DNA of 32,442 nt, from NCBI RefSeq assembly GCF_003383615.1, contig NZ_QNUL01000044.1, forward strand, positions 1-32,442, in the 5' to 3' direction. Shown here in pieces: positions 8,766 through 16,764 of the stretch. Within the stretch, counting starts at the first letter, position 1, and every line of letters starts with the position of its first letter. The DNA comes from Dyadobacter luteus. Lineage in GTDB: Bacteria > Bacteroidota > Bacteroidia > Cytophagales > Spirosomataceae. Under the pieces are notes generated by a model. It worked only from the letters and a program-made list of their open reading frames with translations, searched no databases and had not been told where the DNA came from. Position numbers and translations under genes: made by a program.

Positions 8766-9425
8766 TCAGATACTGTAATCTTTGAATGCCATAATGCGAA
8801 TCCTTGGCGGAAGATCCTGTAGCTGCTGCGCATTGACCACCAGTATTTCGTCAGGTGCGTGTTGCTGGCTCAATAAGCCAACGTAATAGGTTTGCTGTGA
8901 CTGAATCCGTACACGTCTGCCGGACGAGACTTCAGCGTCGTGAGCACGGAAATTGATGAGTAAATCAGCCGCAGATGAGTTGACCATTTTTATAGAACCA
9001 CTAAAATCCAGATTTCCTCTACGTCGTTTTAATTCTCCCTGCACACTGCTATGTGGTTCCAGATAAAAGTCCATTGAGGCAGTGGTACTCCGGAATTGAT
9101 CGGGATGGACACCGGATGTAAAATCAATAAATGCTGGCTGGTTCCCAAGAAAAAAATAACCTGACATCGCAGCCAGCATTACAAATACGGAAGCAGCCGC
9201 CACAAAGCGAAATACAGGATTAAAGAAAAGTCCTTTTGATGGAATCTGCTTATTGCCTACATGCTGTGACAGTGATGCCCATATATGAGTATCCATCTCT
9301 GCCAATTCGCCATCTGATAACGCAGTAGGTTCATCTCCGGAGGAATTCAACCATTGCTCTACCAGCAGCTTTTCTTCTGCAGTGCAGTTTCCGGATGCAT
9401 ATCTTTCTAAAAGGTCCTTGTCCAT
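8766..9425 (-). CDS. Short FecR-like anti-sigma factor
   Basis: A 219-residue single-pass membrane protein. Residues 1-65 are a cytoplasmic N-terminus of the kind that binds FecI-type sigma factors (DLLERYASGNCTAEEKLLVEQWL). About 72-94 form the membrane helix (FVAAASVFVMLAAMSGYFFL), and about 125 residues are periplasmic. Bacteroidota FecR proteins are usually well over 300 residues and carry a clear FecR domain. Here the periplasmic part is short and only faintly similar (FYLEPHSSVQ followed by NLDFSGSIKMV). It lies 81 bp after the sigma gene and 104 bp before the receptor gene. It probably restrains the neighbouring sigma factor until iron-siderophore uptake is sensed. The role is inferred from position and architecture. 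Confidence 0.7.
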   Translation of the reverse strand: MDKDLLERYASGNCTAEEKLLVEQWLNSSGDEPTALSDGELAEMDTHIWASLSQHVGNKQIPSKGLFFNPVFRFVAAASVFVMLAAMSGYFFLGNQPAFIDFTSGVHPDQFRSTTASMDFYLEPHSSVQGELKRRRGNLDFSGSIKMVNSSAADLLINFRAHDAEVSSGRRVRIQSQQTYYVGLLSQQHAPDEILVVNAQQLQDLPPRIRIMAFKDYSI

Positions 9426-9506
9426 AGCTTTTAAAGACTGGTCAAAACATACCAGCCTTCTATAAGTTGATTAAAGGCACGATTCCCCTTACTGAAGCAG
9501 GAAAAT

Positions 9507-10013
9507 TTAGAAAGTAAATTCGTTTAGCTGGCTGCGCAGGTATTTGAGCGCTTTAGAAAGGTGGGCTTCAACTGTTTTCTCAGAGATATTCAGGAGAGAA
9601 GCTATTTCCTTGTTGGACAACCCCTTATCTCTGCTGAGATTAAATACTTGCCGACATTGCGGGGGCAATTCTGATGTCAATAATTCAATGCGACTTTTTA
9701 GCTCCGAGAAACCAATTTGCTGTTCGGTGGTGTTAGCCTGTGAATTTTGGCGGGAAGCAATGATGGATAAATGCTTTTGACGAATTACAGAAGTACGTAA
9801 ATGTTCCAGGGAGGAAAGCTTTACTGCACGAACCATGTAATGCTCAATATCCGAATGTAGGTCCAAAACATCCCGTCTTTCCCAAACTGAAAGAAAAACA
9901 TTGTGTACAATCTCACGTGCCACTTCCTCATCGCCGACAACATTGTAACATATTGTACAAAGTTTCTTTACATACTGCTTGTAAACCTGTTCAAACCATT
10001 CCCGGGAGATCAT
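9507..10013 (-). CDS. ECF sigma factor, FecI-like
   Basis: RNA polymerase sigma-70 factor of the Bacteroidota ECF type. Region 2 is visible as FEQVYKQYVKKLC, DEEVAREIVHNVFLSVWER (core binding and -10 recognition). Region 4 is LPPQCRQVFNLSRDKGLSNKEIASLLNISEKTVEAHLSKAL, a helix-turn-helix that reads the -35 element. From the ATG at 10013 the product has 168 residues, close to the usual length. The same frame also opens at a GTG at 10064 (185 residues), but a good -7 promoter element overlaps that GTG, which favours the ATG. Against this, a few residues before the ATG (YLFHEVQD) could align with the family N-terminus, so the start is not settled. It is followed by the anti-sigma gene and the siderophore locus, its likely target. 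Confidence 0.9.
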   Translation of the reverse strand: MISREWFEQVYKQYVKKLCTICYNVVGDEEVAREIVHNVFLSVWERRDVLDLHSDIEHYMVRAVKLSSLEHLRTSVIRQKHLSIIASRQNSQANTTEQQIGFSELKSRIELLTSELPPQCRQVFNLSRDKGLSNKEIASLLNISEKTVEAHLSKALKYLRSQLNEFTF

Positions 10014-10063
10014 ATCCTGTACTTCATGAAATAAATAGTGGTCTGAAAAGTCGTTGCCGGGCA

Positions 10064-10071
10064 CAAATGTA
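10064..10071 (-). promoter_or_regulatory. Candidate -7 element of the sigma-factor gene
   Basis: On the minus strand this reads TACATTTG, an exact match to the Bacteroidota -7 consensus TAnnTTTG. No TTG is found at the expected distance upstream (the region is A/T only), so a standard -33 element is absent. If used, transcription would start close to or downstream of the GTG at 10064, making the ATG at 10013 the practical start. A chance match in AT-rich DNA is possible. Confidence 0.35.
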
Positions 10072-10169
10072 TGTTAAAAAGTAATTATTTAGATTAATTA
10101 TAATTAATAATTTTTAGCATTCGATTTCTTCTTTTATCAATTCATCTATCTCTCAACAATCCTGAGCTG

Positions 10170-11570
10170 TTATTTTTTCAAACCACTCAGTACACATTCA
10201 ATCAGCATTTTGTTGGCAGGCGACTGCGTATTGTAATTTCCTCCGGTCACCACAGCGACCATATTTTGCTCCGGCCAGATGAAAATGCGCTGTCCGCCAT
10301 TTCCCTTTGCTGCCATGCCGTCATACCTGATACCCGAAGCCGTTAATGATTCGCGCCACCACAAATAGCCATAATCTATACCATCAACGACAGCATGTTT
10401 CATAAGTGATTGAGCCACGTACTGCTTAGGAAGAATTTGGGTTCCTTTCCAATTACCTCCGTTCAGGTAAAGCAAGCACAGCTTCGCCATGTCGCGCGGT
10501 TTCAGGTAAACCTGTCCGAAATCATCCTGATGCTGCTGATCTGTAATGAAATCCCATCTGAAATTTTTGACACCAAGCGGGCCAAACAGGTATTTTCCGG
10601 CAAAATCATACAGGCTTGATTTCGAAGACTTTTCGACAATTTTGCCCAGCACGATCGTATTGCCTGAGCAATAGTCTGCTTTATCTCCCGGCTCTCCCGC
10701 CATGGGTAAATCCAGTATGGTCTTTACCCAATCAGCTGTCCTGTAAATTTTCGTCTCGTTTCCCGGAGAGTTGGAGTCATAATCGTTACATGCTAATCCC
10801 GACTGCTGAGTGAGCATATTTTTGATTGTAATAGCTTCTTTCTGTGGAGTAAGATTCCGGAATTGATAATCCGGAAAATAAGTTAATACCTTATCATCCA
10901 GACTCTTTATAAAACCATTTGAAACAGCAGCGCCAACCAGTGCTGACGTAAAGGTCTTACTCGCCGATCTCAGCTCATGTAATTTATCAGCATGATATTC
11001 GTAGAAATATTCTTCAAGAATCAGTTTACCGTCCTTGATGAGAAGCACACTATGTATATTCGGATACGTGCCGTCGATAATGCGATCTATCATCTTATGA
11101 ATCAGGTCCGCGTCGAGGTCTGAGCCTGCCAACGAACCCACGGGCAGCCCGTCTTTCCGAGCCACGGGAGCCTTGTAAGCATAGCTGTATCCTAAAGGCT
11201 TCGCATACCAGATACTGTCTGAGAAGGTGACCTTGTTAGTTAGCAACTTGTACAACTTATCGGGTTGCCCGTCCTTTACTTTGTATCCCGAAATGTGCTT
11301 TGCATCGCTGAGAAATTCCACCTCCTGATTTCCACCATTCAGAAAGATGTCTTTTTTGAAGGGACGAAGCTTGTATCTGGCTGCTCCTATCAATGCATAG
11401 AGCATGGTATCCTTCGGCGACGCGGCGATCTGAAGCGTAGAGTTCCCGATATATTCATAGGTTCCTTCCCATTTTTTAAGGTCAGAAAAGTCTGCCTTAT
11501 ATGCAGACTGAGCCTGAACTCCCTCAGCACAAATCGGGAAGATCAGCAATAGTAAAATAAGTCGTGACAT
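10170..11570 (-). CDS. Exported serine hydrolase, class C beta-lactamase fold
   Basis: A 466-residue secreted or periplasmic protein with a signal peptide (MSRLILLLLIF to about AQA at 20). Residues 25-135 form an N-terminal beta-rich domain (KWEGTYEYIGNSTLQI). The catalytic domain is of the beta-lactamase/D-aminopeptidase/esterase type: S202-A-S-K205 gives the SxxK nucleophile motif, YCSGN at about 290 is the second motif, and GNGGQRIFIWPE stands in for the C-terminal KTG-like box. Such proteins act as esterases, amidases or D-peptidases; true beta-lactamase activity is unlikely and the substrate is unknown. I chose the ATG at 11570 because the longer frame starts with GTG at 11597 and puts extra residues before the signal peptide. 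It lies alone between the sigma factor and the GTPase. Confidence 0.85.
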   Translation of the reverse strand: MSRLILLLLIFPICAEGVQAQSAYKADFSDLKKWEGTYEYIGNSTLQIAASPKDTMLYALIGAARYKLRPFKKDIFLNGGNQEVEFLSDAKHISGYKVKDGQPDKLYKLLTNKVTFSDSIWYAKPLGYSYAYKAPVARKDGLPVGSLAGSDLDADLIHKMIDRIIDGTYPNIHSVLLIKDGKLILEEYFYEYHADKLHELRSASKTFTSALVGAAVSNGFIKSLDDKVLTYFPDYQFRNLTPQKEAITIKNMLTQQSGLACNDYDSNSPGNETKIYRTADWVKTILDLPMAGEPGDKADYCSGNTIVLGKIVEKSSKSSLYDFAGKYLFGPLGVKNFRWDFITDQQHQDDFGQVYLKPRDMAKLCLLYLNGGNWKGTQILPKQYVAQSLMKHAVVDGIDYGYLWWRESLTASGIRYDGMAAKGNGGQRIFIWPEQNMVAVVTGGNYNTQSPANKMLIECVLSGLKK

Positions 11571-11652
11571 ACAACCAGAAAAAATGATGTGATACACTAT
11601 TTAGCGGCTAATGTAATCATTTTCAGCAATCTGTATATGTCACGATTAATTT

Positions 11653-12858
11653 TTACATCATAAGAAAAGGATCCTTAAATGAAAGACCAGATTCCATCTG
11701 AATAATCTCCGTTTGTGTGCATAAGCAAGCATTCAACTCTGATGTAATTTGCTGCTGATCAATATCCTGACCAATCATCACGAGTTCATTCATCCGGTCT
11801 CCAAAACGTCCCCATCGACTCTGAATTGTATCACGATTCCCGATATATGCCTGGTACCGCATTCGCTCTTTCAAACTCATACTCGCCCACCACACTCCCG
11901 CAGATTCACTTCTGACCGAACCACCGGCCTGACTCCAGTTGAAAGCCTGATCCGGACGCGATGCCAGCCAGAATAGTCCTTTACTTCTGATGACTCCCGC
12001 AGGCCATTGTCCCTGTATATAATTCCAGAAACGCTCAGGATGGAAAGGTTTTTCCTGGCGATAAACAAATGAGCTAATGCCGTACTCCTGTGTTTCAGGT
12101 ACATGCCCTCCCCGATCTGCAAGTTCCAGTTCACGGATCCATCCGGCAGACTGCTCAGCGCGGTCATAGTCAAACAGACCTGTATTGACAATCTGGTTCA
12201 GATCAATTTTACCGAAACTGCTTTCTATAATTTTTGCCCCGGGATTCAAAGCTTTGATGATGGCTGATAACTCCTTCAGTCTTGTTCTGCTTACCAGATC
12301 TGTCTTGTTCAGCAAAATCACATCGGCAAACTCAATCTGGTCGGTGAGAAGATTCACAATCGTACGGTGATCAGGGTCCTCACTCAGGTTTCTTGAAGTG
12401 ACCGTATCAATGGATCCGAAATCAGAAGCAAAATTCAATGCGTCCACCACTGTCACCATGCAGTCGATCGTAGCGAACCGCGATAGATCAATCCCACTTT
12501 GTTCATCTACAAAACTAAAGGTTTGCGCCACTGGAACAGGCTCTGAGATTCCCGTGCTTTCAATCAGCAGGTAATCGAAACGGTTTTCACGCGCAAGCTT
12601 CTCTACCTCAATCACCAGATCTTCCCGCAGCGTACAGCAAATACAACCGTTCGACATTTCCACAAGTCGCTCCTCGGTCCGGCTCAGCGTATTCTGACTT
12701 TCAATAAGCTGAGCATCGATGTTTACTTCGCTCATGTCGTTGACAATCACAGCGACCTTTAGGCCCTGTTTGTTATGAAGTATGTGATTGAGCAAGGTCG
12801 TCTTCCCTGCTCCCAAAAATCCGCTGAGGACTGTAACAGGTATTTTCTTTGGGTTCAT
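11653..12858 (-). CDS. COG0523 GTPase, probable zinc metallochaperone
   Basis: A G3E-family GTPase (CobW/YjiA/YciC/ZNG1 group), 401 residues, cytoplasmic. Walker A is GFLGAGKTT at 13-21, the metal-binding CxCC motif is C72-I-C74-C75, ESTG follows near residue 100, and NKTD near 183 reads guanine. The CobW C-terminal domain contains GLFWLASRPD, AGVWWAS and RWGRFGDRMNELVMIG, the pattern of the low-zinc-induced subfamily. These proteins use GTP to deliver metal to client enzymes when zinc is scarce. Two copies of a 15-bp palindrome cover the promoter, which supports regulation by a zinc-sensing repressor. No ribosomal-protein paralogue or zinc transporter lies next to it in this window. The zinc assignment is inference from subfamily and operator. 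Confidence 0.9.
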   Translation of the reverse strand: MNPKKIPVTVLSGFLGAGKTTLLNHILHNKQGLKVAVIVNDMSEVNIDAQLIESQNTLSRTEERLVEMSNGCICCTLREDLVIEVEKLARENRFDYLLIESTGISEPVPVAQTFSFVDEQSGIDLSRFATIDCMVTVVDALNFASDFGSIDTVTSRNLSEDPDHRTIVNLLTDQIEFADVILLNKTDLVSRTRLKELSAIIKALNPGAKIIESSFGKIDLNQIVNTGLFDYDRAEQSAGWIRELELADRGGHVPETQEYGISSFVYRQEKPFHPERFWNYIQGQWPAGVIRSKGLFWLASRPDQAFNWSQAGGSVRSESAGVWWASMSLKERMRYQAYIGNRDTIQSRWGRFGDRMNELVMIGQDIDQQQITSELNACLCTQTEIIQMESGLSFKDPFLMM

Positions 12859-12874
12859 AGTGATAAATTACAAA

Positions 12875-12889
12875 TGCAACAATGTTGCA
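12875..12889. promoter_or_regulatory. Palindromic operator 1, Zur-like
   Basis: Perfect palindrome with half-sites TGCAAC and GTTGCA around a 3-bp AAT centre. It lies 16 bp before the COG0523 start codon and overlaps the right end of the candidate -7 element, so a bound protein would block RNA polymerase. The shape (15-bp inverted repeat) fits Fur-family repressors, and zinc-controlled COG0523 genes are known in other bacteria (for example YciC under Zur in Bacillus subtilis). Confidence 0.7.
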
Positions 12890-12919
12890 AATATAATTGA
12901 CTCTACTTTATAAATGCAA
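12888..12919 (-). promoter_or_regulatory. Candidate promoter of the COG0523 gene
   Basis: On the minus strand TTG (12919-12917) lies 21 bp before TATATTTG (12895-12888), an exact match to the -7 consensus TAnnTTTG. The spacing is one or two bases longer than usual. The -33 part sits inside operator 2 and the -7 part touches operator 1. Confidence 0.55.
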
Positions 12920-12929
12920 CATTGTTGCA
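12915..12929. promoter_or_regulatory. Palindromic operator 2, Zur-like
   Basis: Second copy of the palindrome, half-sites TGCAAC and GTTGCA with centre ATT. Its centre is exactly 40 bp (about four helical turns) from that of operator 1, so two repressor dimers would bind the same face of the DNA. It covers the -33 element of the COG0523 promoter. Confidence 0.7.
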
Positions 12930-12945
12930 AATAAAATAGAATTCA

Positions 12946-12985
12946 ATAAAAATGCCGGTCTGCAAGAATTGGAAACATACCGGCA
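12946..12985 (-). terminator. Probable terminator of the GH95 gene
   Basis: On the minus strand TGCCGGT (12985-12979) pairs with ACCGGCA (12959-12953) across a 19-base loop, followed by TTTTTATT. It starts about 25 bp after the GH95 stop codon. The stem is short and the loop long, so it is moderate evidence only. Confidence 0.45.
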
Positions 12986-13010
12986 AATTCATTAGCTCAC
13001 TTCATCCCCA

Positions 13011-15320
13011 TCAAATCACCTTCAACCCACCGTCCAGCTGATACGTTTTTCCTTTCTCTGTCGGTACTGTCACGACTTTGTCTTTATAACGGATCACACA
13101 TTTCCCTCCGGCCTTTGACTTTACTTTTACACTTTCCAGCTGATTGTTTTTCCAGGACATCTGCAATTCAAATGCACCCCTCGTAATCAATCCTGACACT
13201 TTTCCTTCCGGTAGTGCAGAAGGAAGCGCGGGGAGTAAATGAATTTCGCCCAAGTGGCTCTGAACCAATGTTTCCAGAATGCCCGCTGCACCGCCAAAAT
13301 TACCATCGATCTGAAACGGAGGATGTGCGTCAAACAGGTTCGGATAAGAACCACCACCGCCTTTTTTCACGGAGGCGTCCATAATGGGATTGAACAGTTT
13401 GCGGATCATCGTATAGGCATGATCGCCATCAAGAAACCGCGCCCAATAATTAATTTTCCAGGCAAGGCTCCATCCAGTACCATCATCACCACGGAATTCC
13501 AGCGATTTTTTAGCAGCATCCAAAAGTTGCGGCGTGCCCGATGGCGTAATCTCTTCTCCGGGGTATACGCCCCACAAATGGCTTACATGACGATGGTGAC
13601 TTGTTGTATCGTCAATATCGGTGGTCCATTCCTGTAATTGCCCTGCTCTGCCAATTTGATTCGGAGCAATTTTTGATTTCAAATCCTTTAATTTCTGAGC
13701 AAATAGCTGATCGGTATTTAATATCGAAGCCGACTCAATACATGCCTGAAACAATCCGCGAATGATCTGGTGATCCATCGTGGGACCAGCCACCAGCCCG
13801 CCCGTTTCAGGAGAGTTGGAAGGAGAACTGATCAGGTAGCCCGTTTTCGGATCTTCAACCAAAAATGCAGTAAAGAATTCTGCAGCCTTTTTCATCAGCG
13901 GATAACCAGTCGTTTTCAAAAACGCCTTATCCTGAGTGTACCGGTAATGTTCCCACAAATGAAGACTTAGCCACGCACCACCCGTAACCCAGATTCCATG
14001 ATCGGAAGCGTTGATCGGAGCCGCACCGCGCCATACATCCGTATTATGATGCACAAGCCAGCCCGGCGCCTGATAATACTCCTTAGCCACCTCGGCTCCG
14101 GTTACAGAAAGGTCTTTAATCATACTAAAAAGAGGCTGATGGCACTCAGTCAAATTGGTCATTTCGGCGGGCCAATAATTCATTTCTGTATTGATATTGA
14201 CCGTATACTTGCTGTCCCAGGATGGTTTGAGTTTATCATTCCATTTTCCCTGTAAATTCGCCGGATGTGTTCCCGGCCTGCTGCTTGCGATCAGCAAATA
14301 GCGCGCGTACTGGACATAGAGTGCCAAAAAAGACGGGTCTGAAGGATTGGACTTAAAGGCAAGTAAACGCTGATCCGTTGGCAAAGAAGAACTGGCTCCT
14401 CCGGGAAGTGTCAGGTTAAATCTTGAAAAAAGTGCCTGATAATCCTGAATGTGCTGACTGCGTGCCTGATCGTAGAGAAGAGCTTTAGTGAGCACCGCAT
14501 TCACAACTTGCTCAGGCTTTCCGTTGACATGATTATAATCAATGTAATTGGTTGCTGCTGACAGAATTAATGTAGCACTACCCGCACCCTTCACCTTTAA
14601 AATCCCGTTTTCTGACGAGATTTTTCCGTCCGTAAGTACCTTTATTGTACTAACTCCATACAAAGCACCATCCTGAACCTTCACCTGCAATGTGACTTCA
14701 TTACCTTTCACATTTACAATCTTATCAGCATGCAAGGCGTCAAACCGTATTCCAAAGTCCAGGCTTGCCTTCTTGTCAGTTTTGAGGTGAATGTAAATAG
14801 CCTTGGCGGGATAGCTGGCAAAAATCTCTCTCGTATAACGCGCGCCACCACTCTGGTAAGAAACAGTACTAATTCCTTTTACCAGATCCAGTTCCCGCTG
14901 GTAATTCGTGGAATCGGTATGAGTCGGAAAATCCAGATATACATCTCCGAAAGGCTGATAAGCCATCTGCCGAACCGGATCGCCCATAAACTCGGCAAAC
15001 GCCAATTTTTCAGCCTCCTTTTGATTGCCTTCATTCAATAAAGTACGAATCTGACCGAGATGTTTGTATGCACCTTTTTTGGCATAACTACGTGGTTTTC
15101 CAGTCCATAACGTTTCCTCATTAAACTGAATACGTTCGGATTTAACACCACCAAACACCATGGCTGCCAGAGAGCCATTTCCAACCGGCAGGGCGTCTTC
15201 CCATTGCGCGGAAGGTTTGGTATACCAAAGTTTAAGATCGTTTTGCGAAAACACACGACCACTCAAAACACATTGCAGTAAAAGACAAAAACAGAGACTG
15301 CGGTAAAAAACAGAAAACAT
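13011..15320 (-). CDS. GH95 glycoside hydrolase (alpha-L-fucosidase or alpha-L-galactosidase)
   Basis: A 769-residue exported enzyme with a signal peptide at 1-26 (ending VFSQ). The N-terminal beta-sandwich opens with the family pattern LWYTKPSAQWEDALPVGNG and NEETLWTGKPRSY. The central (alpha/alpha)6 barrel carries the N-x-N catalytic motif in VNINTEMNYWPAE (about 374-386), and the conserved HPPFQIDGNFGGAAGILE near 680 contains the acidic residue paired with it. GH95 enzymes invert alpha-1,2-L-fucosides or alpha-L-galactosides, both found on plant cell-wall side chains, and the pectate lyase in the main operon fits that source. I chose ATG 15320 over TTG 15326. It lies 170 bp after the dehydrogenase gene, so it may be cotranscribed or have its own promoter. 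The exact sugar cannot be read from sequence alone. Confidence 0.92.
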   Translation of the reverse strand: MFSVFYRSLCFCLLLQCVLSGRVFSQNDLKLWYTKPSAQWEDALPVGNGSLAAMVFGGVKSERIQFNEETLWTGKPRSYAKKGAYKHLGQIRTLLNEGNQKEAEKLAFAEFMGDPVRQMAYQPFGDVYLDFPTHTDSTNYQRELDLVKGISTVSYQSGGARYTREIFASYPAKAIYIHLKTDKKASLDFGIRFDALHADKIVNVKGNEVTLQVKVQDGALYGVSTIKVLTDGKISSENGILKVKGAGSATLILSAATNYIDYNHVNGKPEQVVNAVLTKALLYDQARSQHIQDYQALFSRFNLTLPGGASSSLPTDQRLLAFKSNPSDPSFLALYVQYARYLLIASSRPGTHPANLQGKWNDKLKPSWDSKYTVNINTEMNYWPAEMTNLTECHQPLFSMIKDLSVTGAEVAKEYYQAPGWLVHHNTDVWRGAAPINASDHGIWVTGGAWLSLHLWEHYRYTQDKAFLKTTGYPLMKKAAEFFTAFLVEDPKTGYLISSPSNSPETGGLVAGPTMDHQIIRGLFQACIESASILNTDQLFAQKLKDLKSKIAPNQIGRAGQLQEWTTDIDDTTSHHRHVSHLWGVYPGEEITPSGTPQLLDAAKKSLEFRGDDGTGWSLAWKINYWARFLDGDHAYTMIRKLFNPIMDASVKKGGGGSYPNLFDAHPPFQIDGNFGGAAGILETLVQSHLGEIHLLPALPSALPEGKVSGLITRGAFELQMSWKNNQLESVKVKSKAGGKCVIRYKDKVVTVPTEKGKTYQLDGGLKVI

Positions 15321-15490
15321 ACACAAGAAATTTAGATCATCAATTAGACATTATCACGAATAGAATTATATGAGCATGTTTGCTTTCGGCTATCAAACCT
15401 ATGCCGGAAACCACTTTTTAGCCGATTGCCAGCTGCTGAAAGCCGGTGGCAAAATACGCTTACAAATTGATTCATGATAATGCTTATTAC

Positions 15491-16558
15491 TTACAAAACA
15501 GAAACTCCTCCGAGAACACTCGAACGGTAAGCGCATTCTACCCAATGCATAGTACGAAACGCATCATCCACACTGGTTGGCAAGCTGATGGCATTTCCCT
15601 CAGCATAGCTCATTAAACTTCTCATACTACCTGCAAATGCATCCGGAAACCATGTTCCTTCAATAGCGGGAGACCGCCATTCCCCTTTGCCGTCCTCGCC
15701 CTCAATATAATATTCAAAAGTATCCGGCAACCCTTCGGGATAGTTGAGCAGCACGCCCAAACCTATCTTAACAGCACCTTTTGTACCCTCTATTTTCAGG
15801 TAGCTTTCCTGATGCCTGTTGCCAAAATTGTGATCATGGTTGGTATTAATAACCGCTCTGACAGTATCGCCGTAGTCAAGCAAAATGGTACTCCGGGTAG
15901 AATCGAACGATTTGAGCGGATGACCGCAGGTTTTGGCCATTACTGACGCAGGCTCGTCCAAAAAAGAACGGATCAGATCGATATAATGAATACTGTGATA
16001 CATGATTTCAAGCCTGTCCGCATAGGCTGACAAAGGAAAAATTTCCCAGGGTGTATGCGTTGTCAGCCTCATTTCCAAATCGTAAACCTGTCCTATAAAA
16101 CCATTGTCAATCAGATATCTGGCGGCAACCACCGCCGGCGCAAATCGCAATTGAAAATTGACACAAGCCATCAGCTTTTTGCTTTTGCACAAATCATAAA
16201 TCGCTTGCGTCTGTGCCCCATTGCTTCCAAATGGCTTTTGCAGCAACACAGCGGCTCCGTCTGGTAAAAACGGGAGTAGGTTCAGAAACTGATCAGGCGT
16301 TGTAGCCAGATCGTAAATGGTGTTTTCGGGCAAGACGCTAACCGCCTCTTCTATATCTGAAAAAATACACTTCACCCCGAATTGCTCCGCCAGCTGCTGT
16401 GCCTTGTCCGGATCAATATCTGTAATGCCAGCCAGATCGAAACCGGCTTTTTTGTAAGCAGGTAAATGGGCATCTCTGACCACCCCACCTGCACCGACAA
16501 TCATAATGGGTCGCCTGGTTAAGGGCTCCGGATAATGTGTGGGTAATGCAATTTCCAT
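15491..16558 (-). CDS. Gfo/Idh/MocA family NAD(P)-dependent sugar dehydrogenase
   Basis: A 355-residue cytoplasmic oxidoreductase. The Rossmann nucleotide site is GAGGVV at 22-27, with an acidic residue (D47/D49) at the end of the second strand suggesting NAD preference. QKPFG at 107-111 contains the family's conserved lysine (usually EKP, here QKP), and YHSIHYIDLIRSF near 187-199 carries the likely catalytic histidine. The C-terminal alpha/beta domain follows. Enzymes of this type oxidise or epimerise sugars, inositols or sugar acids. Divergent transcription from the IclR regulator and closeness to the GH95 gene suggest it handles a monosaccharide freed by the locus, perhaps L-fucose or L-galactose; that is a guess. 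No signal peptide is present, unlike many Bacteroidota Gfo/Idh proteins. Confidence 0.85.
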   Translation of the reverse strand: MEIALPTHYPEPLTRRPIMIVGAGGVVRDAHLPAYKKAGFDLAGITDIDPDKAQQLAEQFGVKCIFSDIEEAVSVLPENTIYDLATTPDQFLNLLPFLPDGAAVLLQKPFGSNGAQTQAIYDLCKSKKLMACVNFQLRFAPAVVAARYLIDNGFIGQVYDLEMRLTTHTPWEIFPLSAYADRLEIMYHSIHYIDLIRSFLDEPASVMAKTCGHPLKSFDSTRSTILLDYGDTVRAVINTNHDHNFGNRHQESYLKIEGTKGAVKIGLGVLLNYPEGLPDTFEYYIEGEDGKGEWRSPAIEGTWFPDAFAGSMRSLMSYAEGNAISLPTSVDDAFRTMHWVECAYRSSVLGGVSVL

Positions 16559-16635
16559 GGCTTGTAATTTTATTAGTCGACTTTAAAAGCCATCACACAC
16601 CCTGAAAATAATGCAATCATTCCAAAATTAATTTA

Positions 16636-16645
16636 CTGTTAACAG
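16636..16645. promoter_or_regulatory. Short palindrome between the dehydrogenase and IclR genes
   Basis: CTGTTAACAG is a perfect 10-bp palindrome in the 206-bp divergent region. IclR regulators bind short inverted repeats next to their own genes, so this is a candidate operator. It is short enough to occur by chance. Confidence 0.25.
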
Positions 16646-16764
16646 AGCGAACGAAACGCTGCTTCAACTATATAAAATAAATTTCAACACCAATACAGGA
16701 AAAGTTTATTAACAAAGTCTTACTTTACATATAAATTAAATGTCATTTCCCACTATCAGTCTAC

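Noticed and set aside
10170..11570. Antibiotic-resistance beta-lactamase
   Set aside because: The SxxK, YCSGN and GNGGQ motifs fit the broad esterase/peptidase group, and there is an extra N-terminal domain; nothing indicates beta-lactam hydrolysis.
15380..15455. Hairpins in the gap between the dehydrogenase and GH95 genes as a terminator
   Set aside because: The best stem (TTGCCA with TGGCAA) is only 6 bp with a long loop and no T-run follows it on the minus strand.
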